A stretch of 64,000 nucleotides of DNA, from contig BSDZ01000021.1 of NCBI GenBank assembly GCA_030268105.1, positions 1,674,001 to 1,738,000 on the forward strand, written 5' to 3'. Shown piece after piece: positions 12,171 to 23,800 of this stretch. Position 1 is the stretch's first letter; each line of letters begins with the position of its first letter. The notes beneath the pieces are model-generated. The model did not search any database, was not told the origin of the DNA, and saw only the letters and a list, made by a program, of their open reading frames with translations. The translations under genes were made by a program, and so were the position numbers. This DNA is from Volvox africanus. Taxonomy: Eukaryota > Chlorophyta > Chlorophyceae > Chlamydomonadales > Volvocaceae.

Positions 12171-13115
12171 GACTAAAACCCATATGACGGCTTTTTGGCA
12201 GTGCCTGAGCTCTCCCACCGGCCTTGCTTCCCGTGTCAGATAGTATATACTATCCAGACATATTCCCACTGTTCCGCAAATACTGTCAATAGAGAATCGA
12301 TAAAGATTTCATTAAAGTAAACATTATTGTTGGATGCAGCTCCACACATTTACAAGGCTAGGATTTCGTTGGGAAAAACCAATAGCCCATACCGATTAAC
12401 AATATACTTTGGCGAAGTGATTTTTATTTCATTAATTCATTATGATGGCTATGTTTTCTAACTATGATGATTTGCAATACTAGTGTAATGGTCATCTCCA
12501 CTGTCCCCCGCCGGTAGTATTCGGGATTATTACCCACGGTTGCCTACCAATGAATCATGGTATTGTCTGTCTTTATTTCCTGACTTAAATCCTTTCAAGT
12601 GACCAATCGTGAGCTGCCTGGGACGAACCCAAGGACATGATTTTATAAGACGCAAGTATTACGATGGCGATATTTGTACTGTACAGAACCACACTGACAT
12701 CAGACATACAATGCAAAACTAGATATTTCAGTACATTTCCTCAATAATGTCATGTTTGTATGTCCTTCCCCCCCTCCCCCAAAAATCTGGGATTTAGATT
12801 TTATATAATAAACTTTTCCAATTTTACATGGCTAACTCCAGCACGAATGAATCTGATGACCGGAAGAATACAACTCCGCGGTCTCTTTCGCCAAGTCCAC
12901 TTCTACGACTGGTTGCCTCGAATTCGCACATATTACACCAAATCAGAGTTACACTCTTGTTTCACGAGATTACTCTGTTCAAGATTTTGCACACAGCGAC
13001 CACACAGGAATACCGTACAGATGTACGATGCAAGGCGTCCGACTCTTATGCTGCCCTTAAGGGTAGCGGGAAGGAGAAAAACCCATACTGGTATCGACAA
13101 TGAAGTGGAAGTTCA

Positions 13116-13120
13116 TTACA
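13116..13120 (-). terminator. Candidate UGUAA polyadenylation signal for the second pherophorin gene
   Basis: TTACA on the plus strand reads TGTAA in the gene's direction, about 380 bases past its stop. This is a pentamer match only. Confidence 0.25.
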
Positions 13121-13500
13121 GAGGAGGTTCTGAAGACAGAGACCCTCCCTTGAATTGAAATGCGAGGGAGCCGCACGCGCACGCATCATGTCTTAAGCAC
13201 CAACATTTCACCAAACCCATCTCAGCACAAAAATGATCGAGAGAATGCACAAAAATGAGCACGTACCTCACAACACAGCGAAATTCAAAGAGGGCATACT
13301 GCCTGTCGAGGGCCTCAAACGCCCGCGATAGCATATGCCACTGCCAGCCTGCGCAATCCAAACCAAAGGCGCTCAGGGACCGCTTCTGCCACGCATTCCT
13401 GGGTAATCCCTGGTTCATTGTAGCAGCTCCCGGTGAGCTGCCTCCTCCTGCTATCTAACTCCCGCTTAGCTCAACAGGAAACTGAAGATGTCTGTCCAAT

Positions 13501-16500
13501 CTAGTACAAAGAGGCCGCGAAAAGTGGGCAGCAATTCTTCGACGGATCGAAGAAGTTGATCCTGCAACGCGAGCACGGTACCGAAAGGCCCGACGTTAAG
13601 CATGAACGCTATATATTGCAGGTTTAGGCCGCACGCAAGTACTCATTATAGTTAAGAGAGTTTAAGAATCATGGCATAGCAAATCGGTACGGCAAGTCCG
13701 AGGTGCACATGCAGAGGGTGGGTTTTGATGCTCTGGGCATCATGTGGAAAGAGGACACCAAGAGAGAGCGGCCACTTACCAGCATGTGGGCTGCGCAGCG
13801 CCAGCATTGTTGCAGAATGCACCAAGATCAGTTGCCCGGTCCAGCTCGAGGCAAATCTTGCCGCCGGACGCTTGCGCCTTGCTCCAGTTGAGCGGGGTCG
13901 CCTTCAGGGTCTGTTCGCCAGCAGCACCCCATGTCACCGGCAAGAATTTCATGTCCGACCCAGCAGGCTGGACACCGATGCCGCTGATAGACCGGCGGAG
14001 GTCATCGTTGCCCCAAACCTCCGCCTTAAGTAGCACCGTCGTCTTGCCGCAGGCGCTCTGCAGAGGGCAATCATTAGAACCTTAAAAAACATGCATATGC
14101 TAACGTGTGCCGTGACAGAGCGACATGCTGCCAGGATGTAAAACCTGCCGCTGGGAACACCGTGCGCAGGATTGTTGAAACATTTAGTTGACGACGCCAA
14201 CCTGACACACATCACGATCACATGAACTCGACTTCGACTCCCTGTCTCCGCTGTCTCCACCGACTAAGCAGTAAGGGCAGCTTGCCACTTAACGCAAGGC
14301 ACATGGCAAGATGCTGTGCTAAAGTAGGGTCATCGGTGTCGGTATGCCAATAGTATGGAGAGAAAAGCCATGTGACTTACGCTGGGGTTATAGGGCGCAA
14401 CTGTTGCCGTCGAGAAGCAGTACAGGACAGTGCGCGAGGTCCTGCCGCGCTCCTTGGTCAAGAATGGAGTGGCGGCGAAAGGAGTAGCGGCCGGCCGCGT
14501 GACGCACCTGAAATTACGAAGGGGCCAGCACCAGACGACGGGGATAAAGGTCAGCAGCACAAGAGACAGATTAAGCTGCGCAGGCGACCGCGAGGGCTCG
14601 CCAACAGAACTAGCGACTTCTTCCGTGAGGCAGGCGTGCGGCGCAGAGCTGTCATACTACCCATCATCCGTTCAGTTGACGTATATGTTTTCAATCGCCA
14701 GAAAACGGAACGAACATCAGGTAGGCCCCAGGAACGTCAGGGTACTGGGTAATGTCCTCTCCCCTCCTCGAACGCGACCCTTTGAGAGGGACTGGGTTCA
14801 TCCGGTCTCTCAGGAACCGACTCTCCGCATCGCAGCCCATGCATCCGGTACTGGCTGACGGGAAACGCCCCATCAGTCCCCAGGGACCACGCAGCCGATC
14901 ACTCACTTGCACTTGGGGAACGGCACTGGTTCGGGCGTGCAGGACCTGCTAGTGATCGTCTTCAGGCAGCTGACCGAGCCGGGGCCGTCGGCGCCGGCCA
15001 CTTCCAGGACAACAGTATACCCTACGAGGAACGTTGGGCACTTGTCGCCCGTGATCAGGTACAGCCAGAAAACGACCTGATTCTCAATCCAGGGCTGCAG
15101 CTTTGCGCCGTCCTCGTCTGAAAGGAAGGTGACGCAGATCTTGACCAAGTCGGCCGAGCAAGTGAACGTCGCCTCACCGATCAGACGAGCCCCGACAGCC
15201 TCGGCCTCGGCAGTCAGGTCACCAATAACGGTTTGGCTCAGGTTGGAACAGAAGGGCTCCAGTGTGAACCCGAACAAGGCGGTAGAGTTTGTAAGGCTGA
15301 CGTAAACGCATGTCGCACACGGTGGAGGGGGCGACGGCGGAGGGGGCGATGGCGACGGCGGGGGGGGGGACGGTGGACGCGGCGATGGCGGACGCGGAGA
15401 CGGAGGAGGCGGAGAGGGCGGAGGCGGAGACGGTGGCGGGGGCGATGGAGGCGGTGGAGACGGAGGCGGTGGGGAAGGCGGCGGTGGCGGAGGAGGAGAT
15501 GGCGGGGGGGGAGAAGGCGGGGGGGGGGGAGGGCGGAGGGGGAGAAGGCGGCGGTGGGGAGGGCGGCGGGGGAGAAGGCGGCGGTGGGGACGGCGGTGGG
15601 GGAGAAGGCGGCGGTGGGGACGGCGGCGGCGGGGGAGGGGGAGATGGCGGTGGGGGAGATGGCGGAGGTGGGGAGGGCGGTGGTGGCGGAGGAGGAGATG
15701 GGGGACGAGGAGAGGGTGGTGGAGGCGACGGAGGCGGTGGTGGTGGAGGCGATGGCGGTGGTGGGGATGGGGGGGGTGGAGATGGCGGCAGCGGCGATGG
15801 GGGGGGCGGTGGAGGAGGAGAGGGAGGGGGCGGGGGCGGGGGTGATGGCGGCGGAGGAGATGGGGGGGGCGGAGATGGTGGGGGCGGAGACGGCGGGGGC
15901 GGAGACGGCGGGGGTGGAGACGGCGGGGGCGGTGGAGGGGGAGAAGGGGGAGGCGGCGGAGGGGGCGAGGGCGGAGGCGGCGGAGGGGGAGAAGGGGGAG
16001 GCGGCGGAGGGGGCGAGGGCGGAGGCGGCGGAGGGGGAGAAGGGGGAGGCGGCGGAGGGGGAGAAGGGGGAGGCGGCGGAGGGGGAGAAGGGGGAGGCGG
16101 CGGAGGGGGAGAAGGGGGAGGCGGCGGAGGGGGAGAAGGGGGAGGCGGCGGAGGGGGAGAAGGGGGAGGCGGCGGAGGGGGAGAAGGGGGAGGCGGCGGA
16201 GGGGGAGAAGGGGGAGGCGGCGGAGGGGGGGAGGGCGGCTTCGGAGAGGGGGGCGGCGGCGGCGAGGGCGGCGGTGGGCTGGGCGGTGGGCTGGGCGGCG
16301 GCGGCGAAGGCGGTGGCGGTGAAGGAGGCGGCGGACTTGGCGGCGGCGGCGAGGGTGGAGGTGGCGATGGTGGGGGCGGCGAAGGTGGCGGCGGGCTCGG
16401 CGGCGGCGGCGATGGTGGGGGGGGGCTCGGCGGTGGCGGCGATGGTGGGGGTGGCGAGGGCGGCGGCGGGCTTGGTGGCCGCGGGCTTGGTGGCTTGGGA

Positions 16501-18628
16501 GACGGCGGCAGCGGGCTCGGTGGCGGCGGCGGGAATAGGCATTGCTTGGTCAGTTGGCCATTGAGGCAGCTAATTGGGATATCGAAAATGTTGCTGTCAC
16601 CACCGATTGCTGACGTGACGTCATAACCTAACAGAGACTCAGGGCAAGATTCTGATCCACCCAACACGTTGTTAATCCAGGCAGCCAACAGCTCATCCAC
16701 AAGTGGCTGCAACAATGCGCCATCGGCATCCGAGAAGAAAGTACCGCAGACCTTGATCACATCAATACCGCACTGAGCCACCTGAAACGGCGTCAGGATT
16801 CTGGCGCCCACAGTGGCGGCGCGCTCCGCTAGGTCCGTGCCTATGGCGTCACCTAAGAGAACGCAATCCTCAGCGGTGAAGCTGTACGGGATGGCCGACG
16901 GCGACGTCGCTACCAGGAAAATATACGCACAAGTGCTGCAAGGCGGTGGGGGACTGGGGGGGGGTGGAGAGGGAGGCGGTGGGTTGGGTGGGGGAGGAGA
17001 TGGGGGTGGGGGATTTGGTGGGGGAGGAGACGGTGGCGGCGGCCTAGGCGGGGGAGGGGAGGGGGGAGGGGGGCTGGGAGGAGGTGGAGACGGTGGTGGG
17101 GGAGACGGTGGTGAAGGAGAGGGGGGCTTGGGCGAGGGCGGCGGGGGAGGCGGTGGGCTTGGTGGAGGTGGAGATGGTGGAGGTGGGCTGGGGGGTGGGG
17201 GCGAGGGCGGTGGCGGAGATGGGGGTGATGGGGAAGGGGGAGGCGGCGAGGGCGGTGGTGGAGATGGGGGCGGTGGAGAAGGGGGCGGTGGAGAGGGTGA
17301 GGGCGGCGGCGGGTTCGGTGGACGAGGTGAGGGCGGCGGTGGGCTTGGCGGAGGTGGCGAGGGCGGTGGTGGGGACGGAGGTGGGGGGCTGGGAGGTGGT
17401 GGCGATGGTGGTGGTGGCGAAGGAGGCGGCGGTGAAGGGGGTGGCGGAGATGGAGGCGGTGGCGAAGGGGGCCGTGGCGACGGTGGCCGTGGCGACGGTG
17501 GTCGTGGAGAGGGCGGCGGCGGCGAGGGCACGTTCACGTTGGAGATCGGGCAGCAGTCGTTCTGCGAGTCGAATGCTGCAACGGTGCAAACGCCAGGAGC
17601 CGAATTGGTGGGCGGCACGCAGAGATCCTCCAACGTAGTGCAGCCCTCGCCCGCCTTGCTCGGCAGGAGAGTTAGGCAAATTTCGGCACCGTCATCGGCA
17701 CGGCTGAGGCCCAGTTGCGTGATGCGGAGAACGGTGCTGCCGACTGGACCATCAGGGGCGTAGGAGAAAGACGGGCCCACCTTGGTGGCAATACCATTCA
17801 CTGTGGCCTTGACTGTTGCTCCAAAAACATCGCATGCCTGGTTTACATTGAACTGCGCGGCAAAAGGAAAACGCACAAAAGGGTACGTTAGGACAATGAC
17901 CACTTCGAGTGCGCAGTCCAACTATGCGCTTTATGAATACCCAACATAAGCATATTTATGAAGACACCGGGACGCAGATAGATCAGCCGTCTTGAGCCTA
18001 CGACGCTACCCCTGACGAACTAATCGACGAACCTTCTGGGGTAAGTTGCAACCAAAAAAAGCTATGCCACAATAAGCGCACCTCAAGCTTTTTTAGGTCC
18101 GCTTTTGTGCAGCAGTAGGACGTGCAGCCAGGCGGGGTCACGGCATTGAGGGTGAAGCAGTACTTGCCACCACCCAGCGCCCTCACAGACGGTGACAATG
18201 TATATGATGATGGTGTCTTAACGCATTTGCAGAATGGGAAGTTGGGGTAAAGGCCTGTCTGCTCAGCGTTGGCAGCCCTGCGTGCATGAACAAAGTGGAG
18301 CTTCCGTAAGTACAAGCAGCATTCCGCAACGAAAACAGATGATCAATGATTACTCTAAATTTCACAGTGATGCAAAAGACATATTATCTTCCAGTCCGGC
18401 GATCAAAGAAGATGCTCGTAAGCCGAGGCCTGATGCGAGTGCCAGCAACCAGAAGGTAGGTAGGAGCGTTCAATGATCTTCAATAGACCATAAAGTACTT
18501 GTACAACTCCAGCAATGTGCTTTCCCCATAGAGGCTCGGGGCCCAGACGGAGCAGCGCACATCACCCGTAGGAGAACTCACGCAAAAGCGGCCGCCACAA
18601 TAAGCGCTACTAGCGCGCTTGATCGCAT
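13501..18628 (-). CDS. Large pherophorin with two Ser-Pro rods and two cysteine modules; apparent one-base frameshift
   Basis: Proposed exons in transcript order: 18628-18582, 18277-18082, 17852-14907, 14507-14381, 14057-13780 and 13561-13501. Exon 1 gives a signal peptide (MRSSALVALIVAAAF, then AAANA). Next come an N-terminal pherophorin domain (FPFCKC, YCFTLN, ACDVFGATV, GAEICLTL, DCCPIS), Pro-Ser rod 1 of about 195 residues, cysteine module 1 (CSTC to KQCLF), and Pro-Ser rod 2 of about 405 residues with long runs of SPPPPPPP repeats. Cysteine module 2 (CATC to FPKC) and a C-terminal pherophorin domain (CFSTATV, VLLKAEVWGND, GGKICLEL, PTCW, NCCPLF) follow. The product is about 1217 residues. 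The frame shifts inside an 11-G run at 15519-15529. Removing one base makes all exon phases close, so this is either an assembly or sequencing error or a recent mutation. Rods of this kind are normally prolyl-hydroxylated and glycosylated in the matrix. Confidence 0.86.
15519..15529 (-). other. 11-G homopolymer at the frameshift in the pherophorin rod
   Basis: Upstream of this run the rod reads in the SPPPP frame. After it, the same frame gives an Ala/Ser-rich sequence instead of SPPPP. Moving by one base restores SPPPP all the way into the CATC cysteine module and makes exon 3 end in the phase needed by exon 4. Confidence 0.75.
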
Positions 18629-20844
18629 AGTAGATCCCAAGAGACTGACTACAATATCCATGTGGCCCGGTGATTTTATTTTGTCCATTTCGACGTCCGT
18701 ACTGAAAGTACAGCGCCCACCATTCCTACATCTTACCTGATGCTAGACTGCCACCTGTCTTAATTTGCTCGATCGATTATTTTCTATATTTCATACAAGC
18801 CAGGGGTACAAGATGCTAGCTTGGATGACAGCGCGTCTAGTACGGAATAGCCGTGCATAAGTTCACGACGTATAAGAACATAAAAAATTTCTGGTTGATT
18901 ATAATAGCATCTAACAGCCTTCACTTAAAATCATTCAATCACAGTTGTTAGGACGAAGACATAGAGGGTTTATACTATTCGCGCCACGCGCATGGTATAA
19001 GGTATTTAATCAGACACTTTAAATAGTGAAAAATAGATTTCATACATATAAAAAGAATATGTGGCTTTAGCAGCTGAACACAGCGATGCATCGACGCACT
19101 TTCCGACGCTACGAGCTAATTCAAGGGCCAACGAATTGGTACATATTTCGACAAAATTAAAAACATTGATTTACCTTATATAAATTAACATTTTTCCCAT
19201 GGGTGGGAATACTTCAGGAAGGCACACTTCTACGGCGATGTCATGTCGCTTTTTAGGAGCATCTTTACCCGGTACCTTCATGCCTTGTCGTATGCAAACA
19301 ACAAAAACAAGAAAAATTTATTATCACATATGGAGAAATGTGGTCTTCATCCCATTCGGAATCGAAAGTTAGGAGTAAATGTATGGAGTAAATGTTAGTA
19401 ATCTTGTGATGATTGGCTTTGATGTTTGATGACGCATTACGTTGTCCAGAAAGTGGGTTTAATATGTATATCTGAGGTATATACTTTTCATGCAATCTCC
19501 TCCAACATTTTCAGGAGGTAGAACCAAATAAACCAGGTTGTTTGTCATGAGCACCAAATAAATTTGAGGCAAACCAATTGAAACTAGGCAAAGAACAGGA
19601 GGACCACCTTAGGTTTTCACAATTGCACCCTAGAGACGAACTGCTGCCAGAGCGAGCCACACCCTGCAGCACCGCGCGACAACAAGAATCCAACGATGCG
19701 TACTTTCCTCATTCGTGTCCATCGATACATCTAATGTTCTGTGCCTTGAAATATAGAAAATTAGGATCGCTAACGTATGCTGTGCCTCCCAAAGTCTGCG
19801 TCCCATGTGCCCGTACATACAGCGGCCTCCAAGAGCTATTCCGGAAAGTACACTCGCTATGCTTAATCATTAGTAAATAAATGCTTCTCCAAACACAGCC
19901 AGCTTAGATGTGCATCGGGTTTCAAATGCGTTGCTACAGAATCATGCCCTTCAAACAGACATTCATCTAAGAAGGCTGAGCCCCAGCGGCACTAAATAAA
20001 AATATAGATTTAGAATGAGTCAAGGTGGCCAACGATAGCGCATTCCGCGTCCCGCTGGGTCGTCCAGCGTTAGGGACTGCACGCTCGGTCAGACCCTTCG
20101 GAACACGCGGCATCTGACGAAGATGGATAGATCAAGTTGTAACATGAATGATCTGTGTAAAGCTCTATATATATTGGTGCAGATAAAGTCCGTCCTTCGG
20201 ACTTGACTGCTGCCAGCATCGACGGCCTTGGCCTTGACGGAATCGGGCATTCCATCGCGTCGTCCAAACGTCCATCACTACGCTCAAGCAAATCAAATTG
20301 AAGGATTCTTACGGCCCCGAAATTTGATTCTGACGGACTGCTCGGATGCCCCATTCAACATTCATATATGTCCATACAACCACGCGGGCCTCAAGCACAC
20401 TTGTTCTTCTCCCCCTCCGATATAAAACCGCGCGCCTCCATGTGCCACCACGGGTTCATGACGTCATGTGCACAATGCTCCACCCCCTCCACATCCCACA
20501 TCCATATGCTGATACCCACAGCCAGTGTCCCCGCAACTTCGCCGCCACTATCCCCCCCCACTACCCCCCTCCACCCCTCTTGTCCGCCAGCAGGTTTCAA
20601 AGCCTTCACATCCAGATTTGACAGCCGCACGCCAACACACCTACCTTCCACCCCCGACCCCATCCTGTGTGCGTTCTCGCACTGTGCTGGTGTTTTCAGT
20701 AAAGCAGGTACGCACACTCTCAGCCACACCATGGACCTGTACAACGGACAGCATGGGCGAACGAGCTGATGCGGTGTCAGATATTTGTGCCCTAGAGGCC
20801 GCTAGCAAGCAGCACGGCCTCTGAAGTGCGTGTCGTCGACGAGT
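18629..20844. other. Intergenic stretch, AT-rich
   Basis: This lies between the start of the minus-strand pherophorin gene and the 3' end of the tcdA-like gene. It should hold the pherophorin promoter (just right of 18628) and the 3' UTR of the next gene. No supported exon was found, and the open frames near 19.5-20.8 kb lack similarity. Confidence 0.5.
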
Positions 20845-23800
20845 TCACATTGCCCCCTTGGCCCCGGGGCCTTCGCACTGCCGGCGTGCATCCGGCTGAG
20901 GCCGCAGCGGAGAAAGCGGTGGTGGTGGTGGGACTGTCGAGGCACCCTCCTCCGCCGAGCCAACTTTAAAGCCTCCGCGGCCGCTGCTTGCCCTTTTGGT
21001 GCTGTATGCGGAACCCATGGCACGTGCACGTCCGCTGCTACCGTCAGTGCCACAAGTGGCGTCGGCTGCTTTGCCCCCCGTGGCTACGTACCGGAGCTGC
21101 CGCAGCCTCTGGCGCTGCGCCGCCTCACTGGCCATCATGGGGCCTCCCGTAACTTCGTTGACGATGTGGGCGGCGATTTGAAGTCCGAAGAGGGCGGGAA
21201 TAAAAGAGATAGTGCCTACGACATGCGCACAGCCGTTGAGAAGGGGGCATGCGTATTGTGAACGAGGACGAGGCAGGCCTGGAGGAATATACGATTTGTA
21301 CTGTGCGTATGTGTGCCGGGAGGCCGGGGCGCCAGGCAGCATCCACGGCCTTTTCCCTGACCATGCAACCTTCCTCTTCTTCATCTTTTACCTCCCGCTC
21401 TCCTCCTAAACAGAATGGGGGACCCAACCCTCAGCCACTCAACCGCCCACAGGTACAGGCCGTGAGGCCGAGAGCGCTCCCTCACGGCATTAGTGCAAGG
21501 GCAACGCCCCATAAAACGACTCACCATAGTACGACCGCTTGTACCGACCCCCCGACGTCAGCATCATGCTTGTACGGCGGCAGGGCTCCGTAGAAAATAT
21601 GACTGTGACACCACTGCGGATTCCGTACTGCCGGCGGAGGCCACGGCGGCAGGTGGCAGCGAAGGGATCGCCGTACGTTTCCGAGATATCCGCGATCTGC
21701 ACGGCAAGAGGGTCCATTCGGCCGCCTGGAAGCGGCTCGGCAACAGTCTAGGTTGCTCTCCCTATACGAACCAGCAAGCACGCGAGCAAGCTAGCGAGCA
21801 AGAAAGAGATGGCGGCGACGTGCGGCCCGGGAAGGTCCATGGCAATTGACTTAACCCATGTCTTTGGTGGCGGAATGACTACCAGTCCTGACTGGTGCGA
21901 CGGTCTGAAGGTGTGTTCTGAAAGGCTCAGTTAATTGGTCGTTTCGCGCTCATGACGGGCACTCTCACATTCGCCGATCCGGAGTTCCTTTCGGTTGGGA
22001 TGGTCCATCAGCGCAAAGCCAGCCGCAGCCACCAGCCCTTCACGACCTCTAAGATACGGCGTTGGTGAGATGCCCCGCGCCGCCCCGCCCCAGCCCTTAC
22101 TGGTTGCTGCTCATGTCCGAATTCACATCCACACAGGCGAGCAGCATGCGGTCTGTACGGACTCGGCATGCTGCACCGCTAGGTGTATGTGGTCCGAACC
22201 GCCGCACCGCACCGCACCGCACCTGCGCCCATGGATGACATCACGCGGGCTCCCATGCGCGTCGCAGCCGCCACCAGCGCCAGCTTGGGCGCAACGGAAT
22301 CAATACAGTCCACCACCCAGAGACGCGAAGCCACTTTGAAGGTGTCACGACTGCCACCGTGGTCATTAGCCCAGCCGCTGCCGCCGCCGCCGCCGCTGGT
22401 GCTAGTGCTGCCGCCACCGCCGCTGCTGGTGGTGGTGCTACTCTCCAATTCTTTGACTGAGCATTTGGCGCCATCCGCTTCGCCATGACTACCGGCACTG
22501 GCACTGCTGCTGTCCCCCTTCCTGCCTAATGCTCTTGCTGCCCACGATTCGACGCCTGCTGTTGCTGTTGATTCTGCTGGTGCTGGTGCTGCTGTAAACA
22601 TTCCTTTCGCGCGCGCGCCCCGGTCCAGCTCCGCCGCCACATCAGCCAGCAGTCGCTCGCCCGCAGTGTCAGGACTCAAGAACTCCTGCCCAATGTTTCG
22701 TGAAGTTTGCCAGAGTCAGTCGCACGGCATTCGTCACAATTTACGACCTTTTCCGGCGCAGGCAGCTTTAGACAAGGCTTGTGGAGAGTGTGACCGTTTA
22801 AGACGGGATGGATTCCGTTTTTTCGGATTTTTCGGTGTTAGAGACGTTAAGACGGTGAGCTGATCAGCCGGCCCGCAAGGAGTAGGGGGAGTAGGAGTGG
22901 GCAGGGGGAACCGTGACACGGAATGCAGTGGGCAAAAGCATCCAGGTGAGGGACAAATGGAGTCCGGGGGAGTAGGGTTCAGCTGGATTATGACGAGGTC
23001 AGGAATCGAAGGAGTGTCTTAGAATGGCGAGCATGCACCTTGCGCATCACGTGAACAATATCGCGCCACACTTAAGCTTGTCGTTTTAAGAAAACGCGGA
23101 AACAGCCCAGTCAAGCTCACCCCAGCCCACTAGCGTGCCCGCAACCTTCGCTAGAATCAAAACCCACCGACTGGCAGAACCGGAAACTGTGTTGTATCAT
23201 GCATGCATGTCCGCCCTACCTGACGGACTACCAAATTGAGATGGGAGTTGATGTCCAGCAGCCGAAGCGACATGACGTGTGCCTTGGGCAACCCGATGGT
23301 GGAGTCCAGGGCTGGAAGCTGCATAAGGGGTGCAAGGGATTGCGGCAGCTAAGGGAGAAATGTACGATCAATTGATGGGTTAGGGTTGTGAGGCTCGCCG
23401 GCTTCGATGCCACTGATGCTACTGTGCCGCTTCTCTTCCATCACCATCACCATCACCATCACCGTCACCATCACCATCCTCACCATTTGCCAGCTAAAGA
23501 CTTGCGGCGGCCCCCGATGTATTACGTGTACCATATTTCCCACTTACAAGTCACGTCAAGCAAGGAAGGGCAAGCACGGCTCAAGCCGCTGTAAGGCTCT
23601 GCATGGGGGCACCCAATCAACGGACCCCAGCATGATCCGAACGGGAGCTGTGGAAGCCACATTCCATGCTTCGTGCTTCGCTTTGCCTACACTAGAATCC
23701 CTCACACCAGACACCACCTTGAGGTCCCCTTAGAGAGGTCCTCTTGAAGGGCTGTACACCTCATCATTCAGTATATCATTCATCATTACCCCATCATTCA

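Larger units (their letters stand above)
10070..13500. other. Convergent intergenic region between the two pherophorin genes
   Basis: This holds the 3' UTRs of both convergent pherophorin genes and at least two LINE-like tails (near 11.5 and 12.1 kb). Otherwise it is AT-rich sequence without recognisable exons. Short open frames at 12760-13158 and 13116-13418 have no family or splice support. Confidence 0.55.

Noticed and set aside
13501..14507. A separate small pherophorin gene here
   Set aside because: No signal-peptide exon was found before 14507, and the preceding exon ends in exactly the phase needed to join, giving the K-C junction seen in the paralogue.
15233..16626. Two long plus-strand open frames (438-443 codons), Gly/Glu/Ala-rich
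   Set aside because: They are antisense shadows of the pherophorin Ser-Pro rod; the repetitive GC-rich codons leave all frames open. No splice or family support.
16813..17763. Plus-strand 316-codon Gly-rich open frame
   Set aside because: It is the antisense shadow of the first rod and the N-terminal pherophorin domain, which has clear cysteine signatures on the minus strand.
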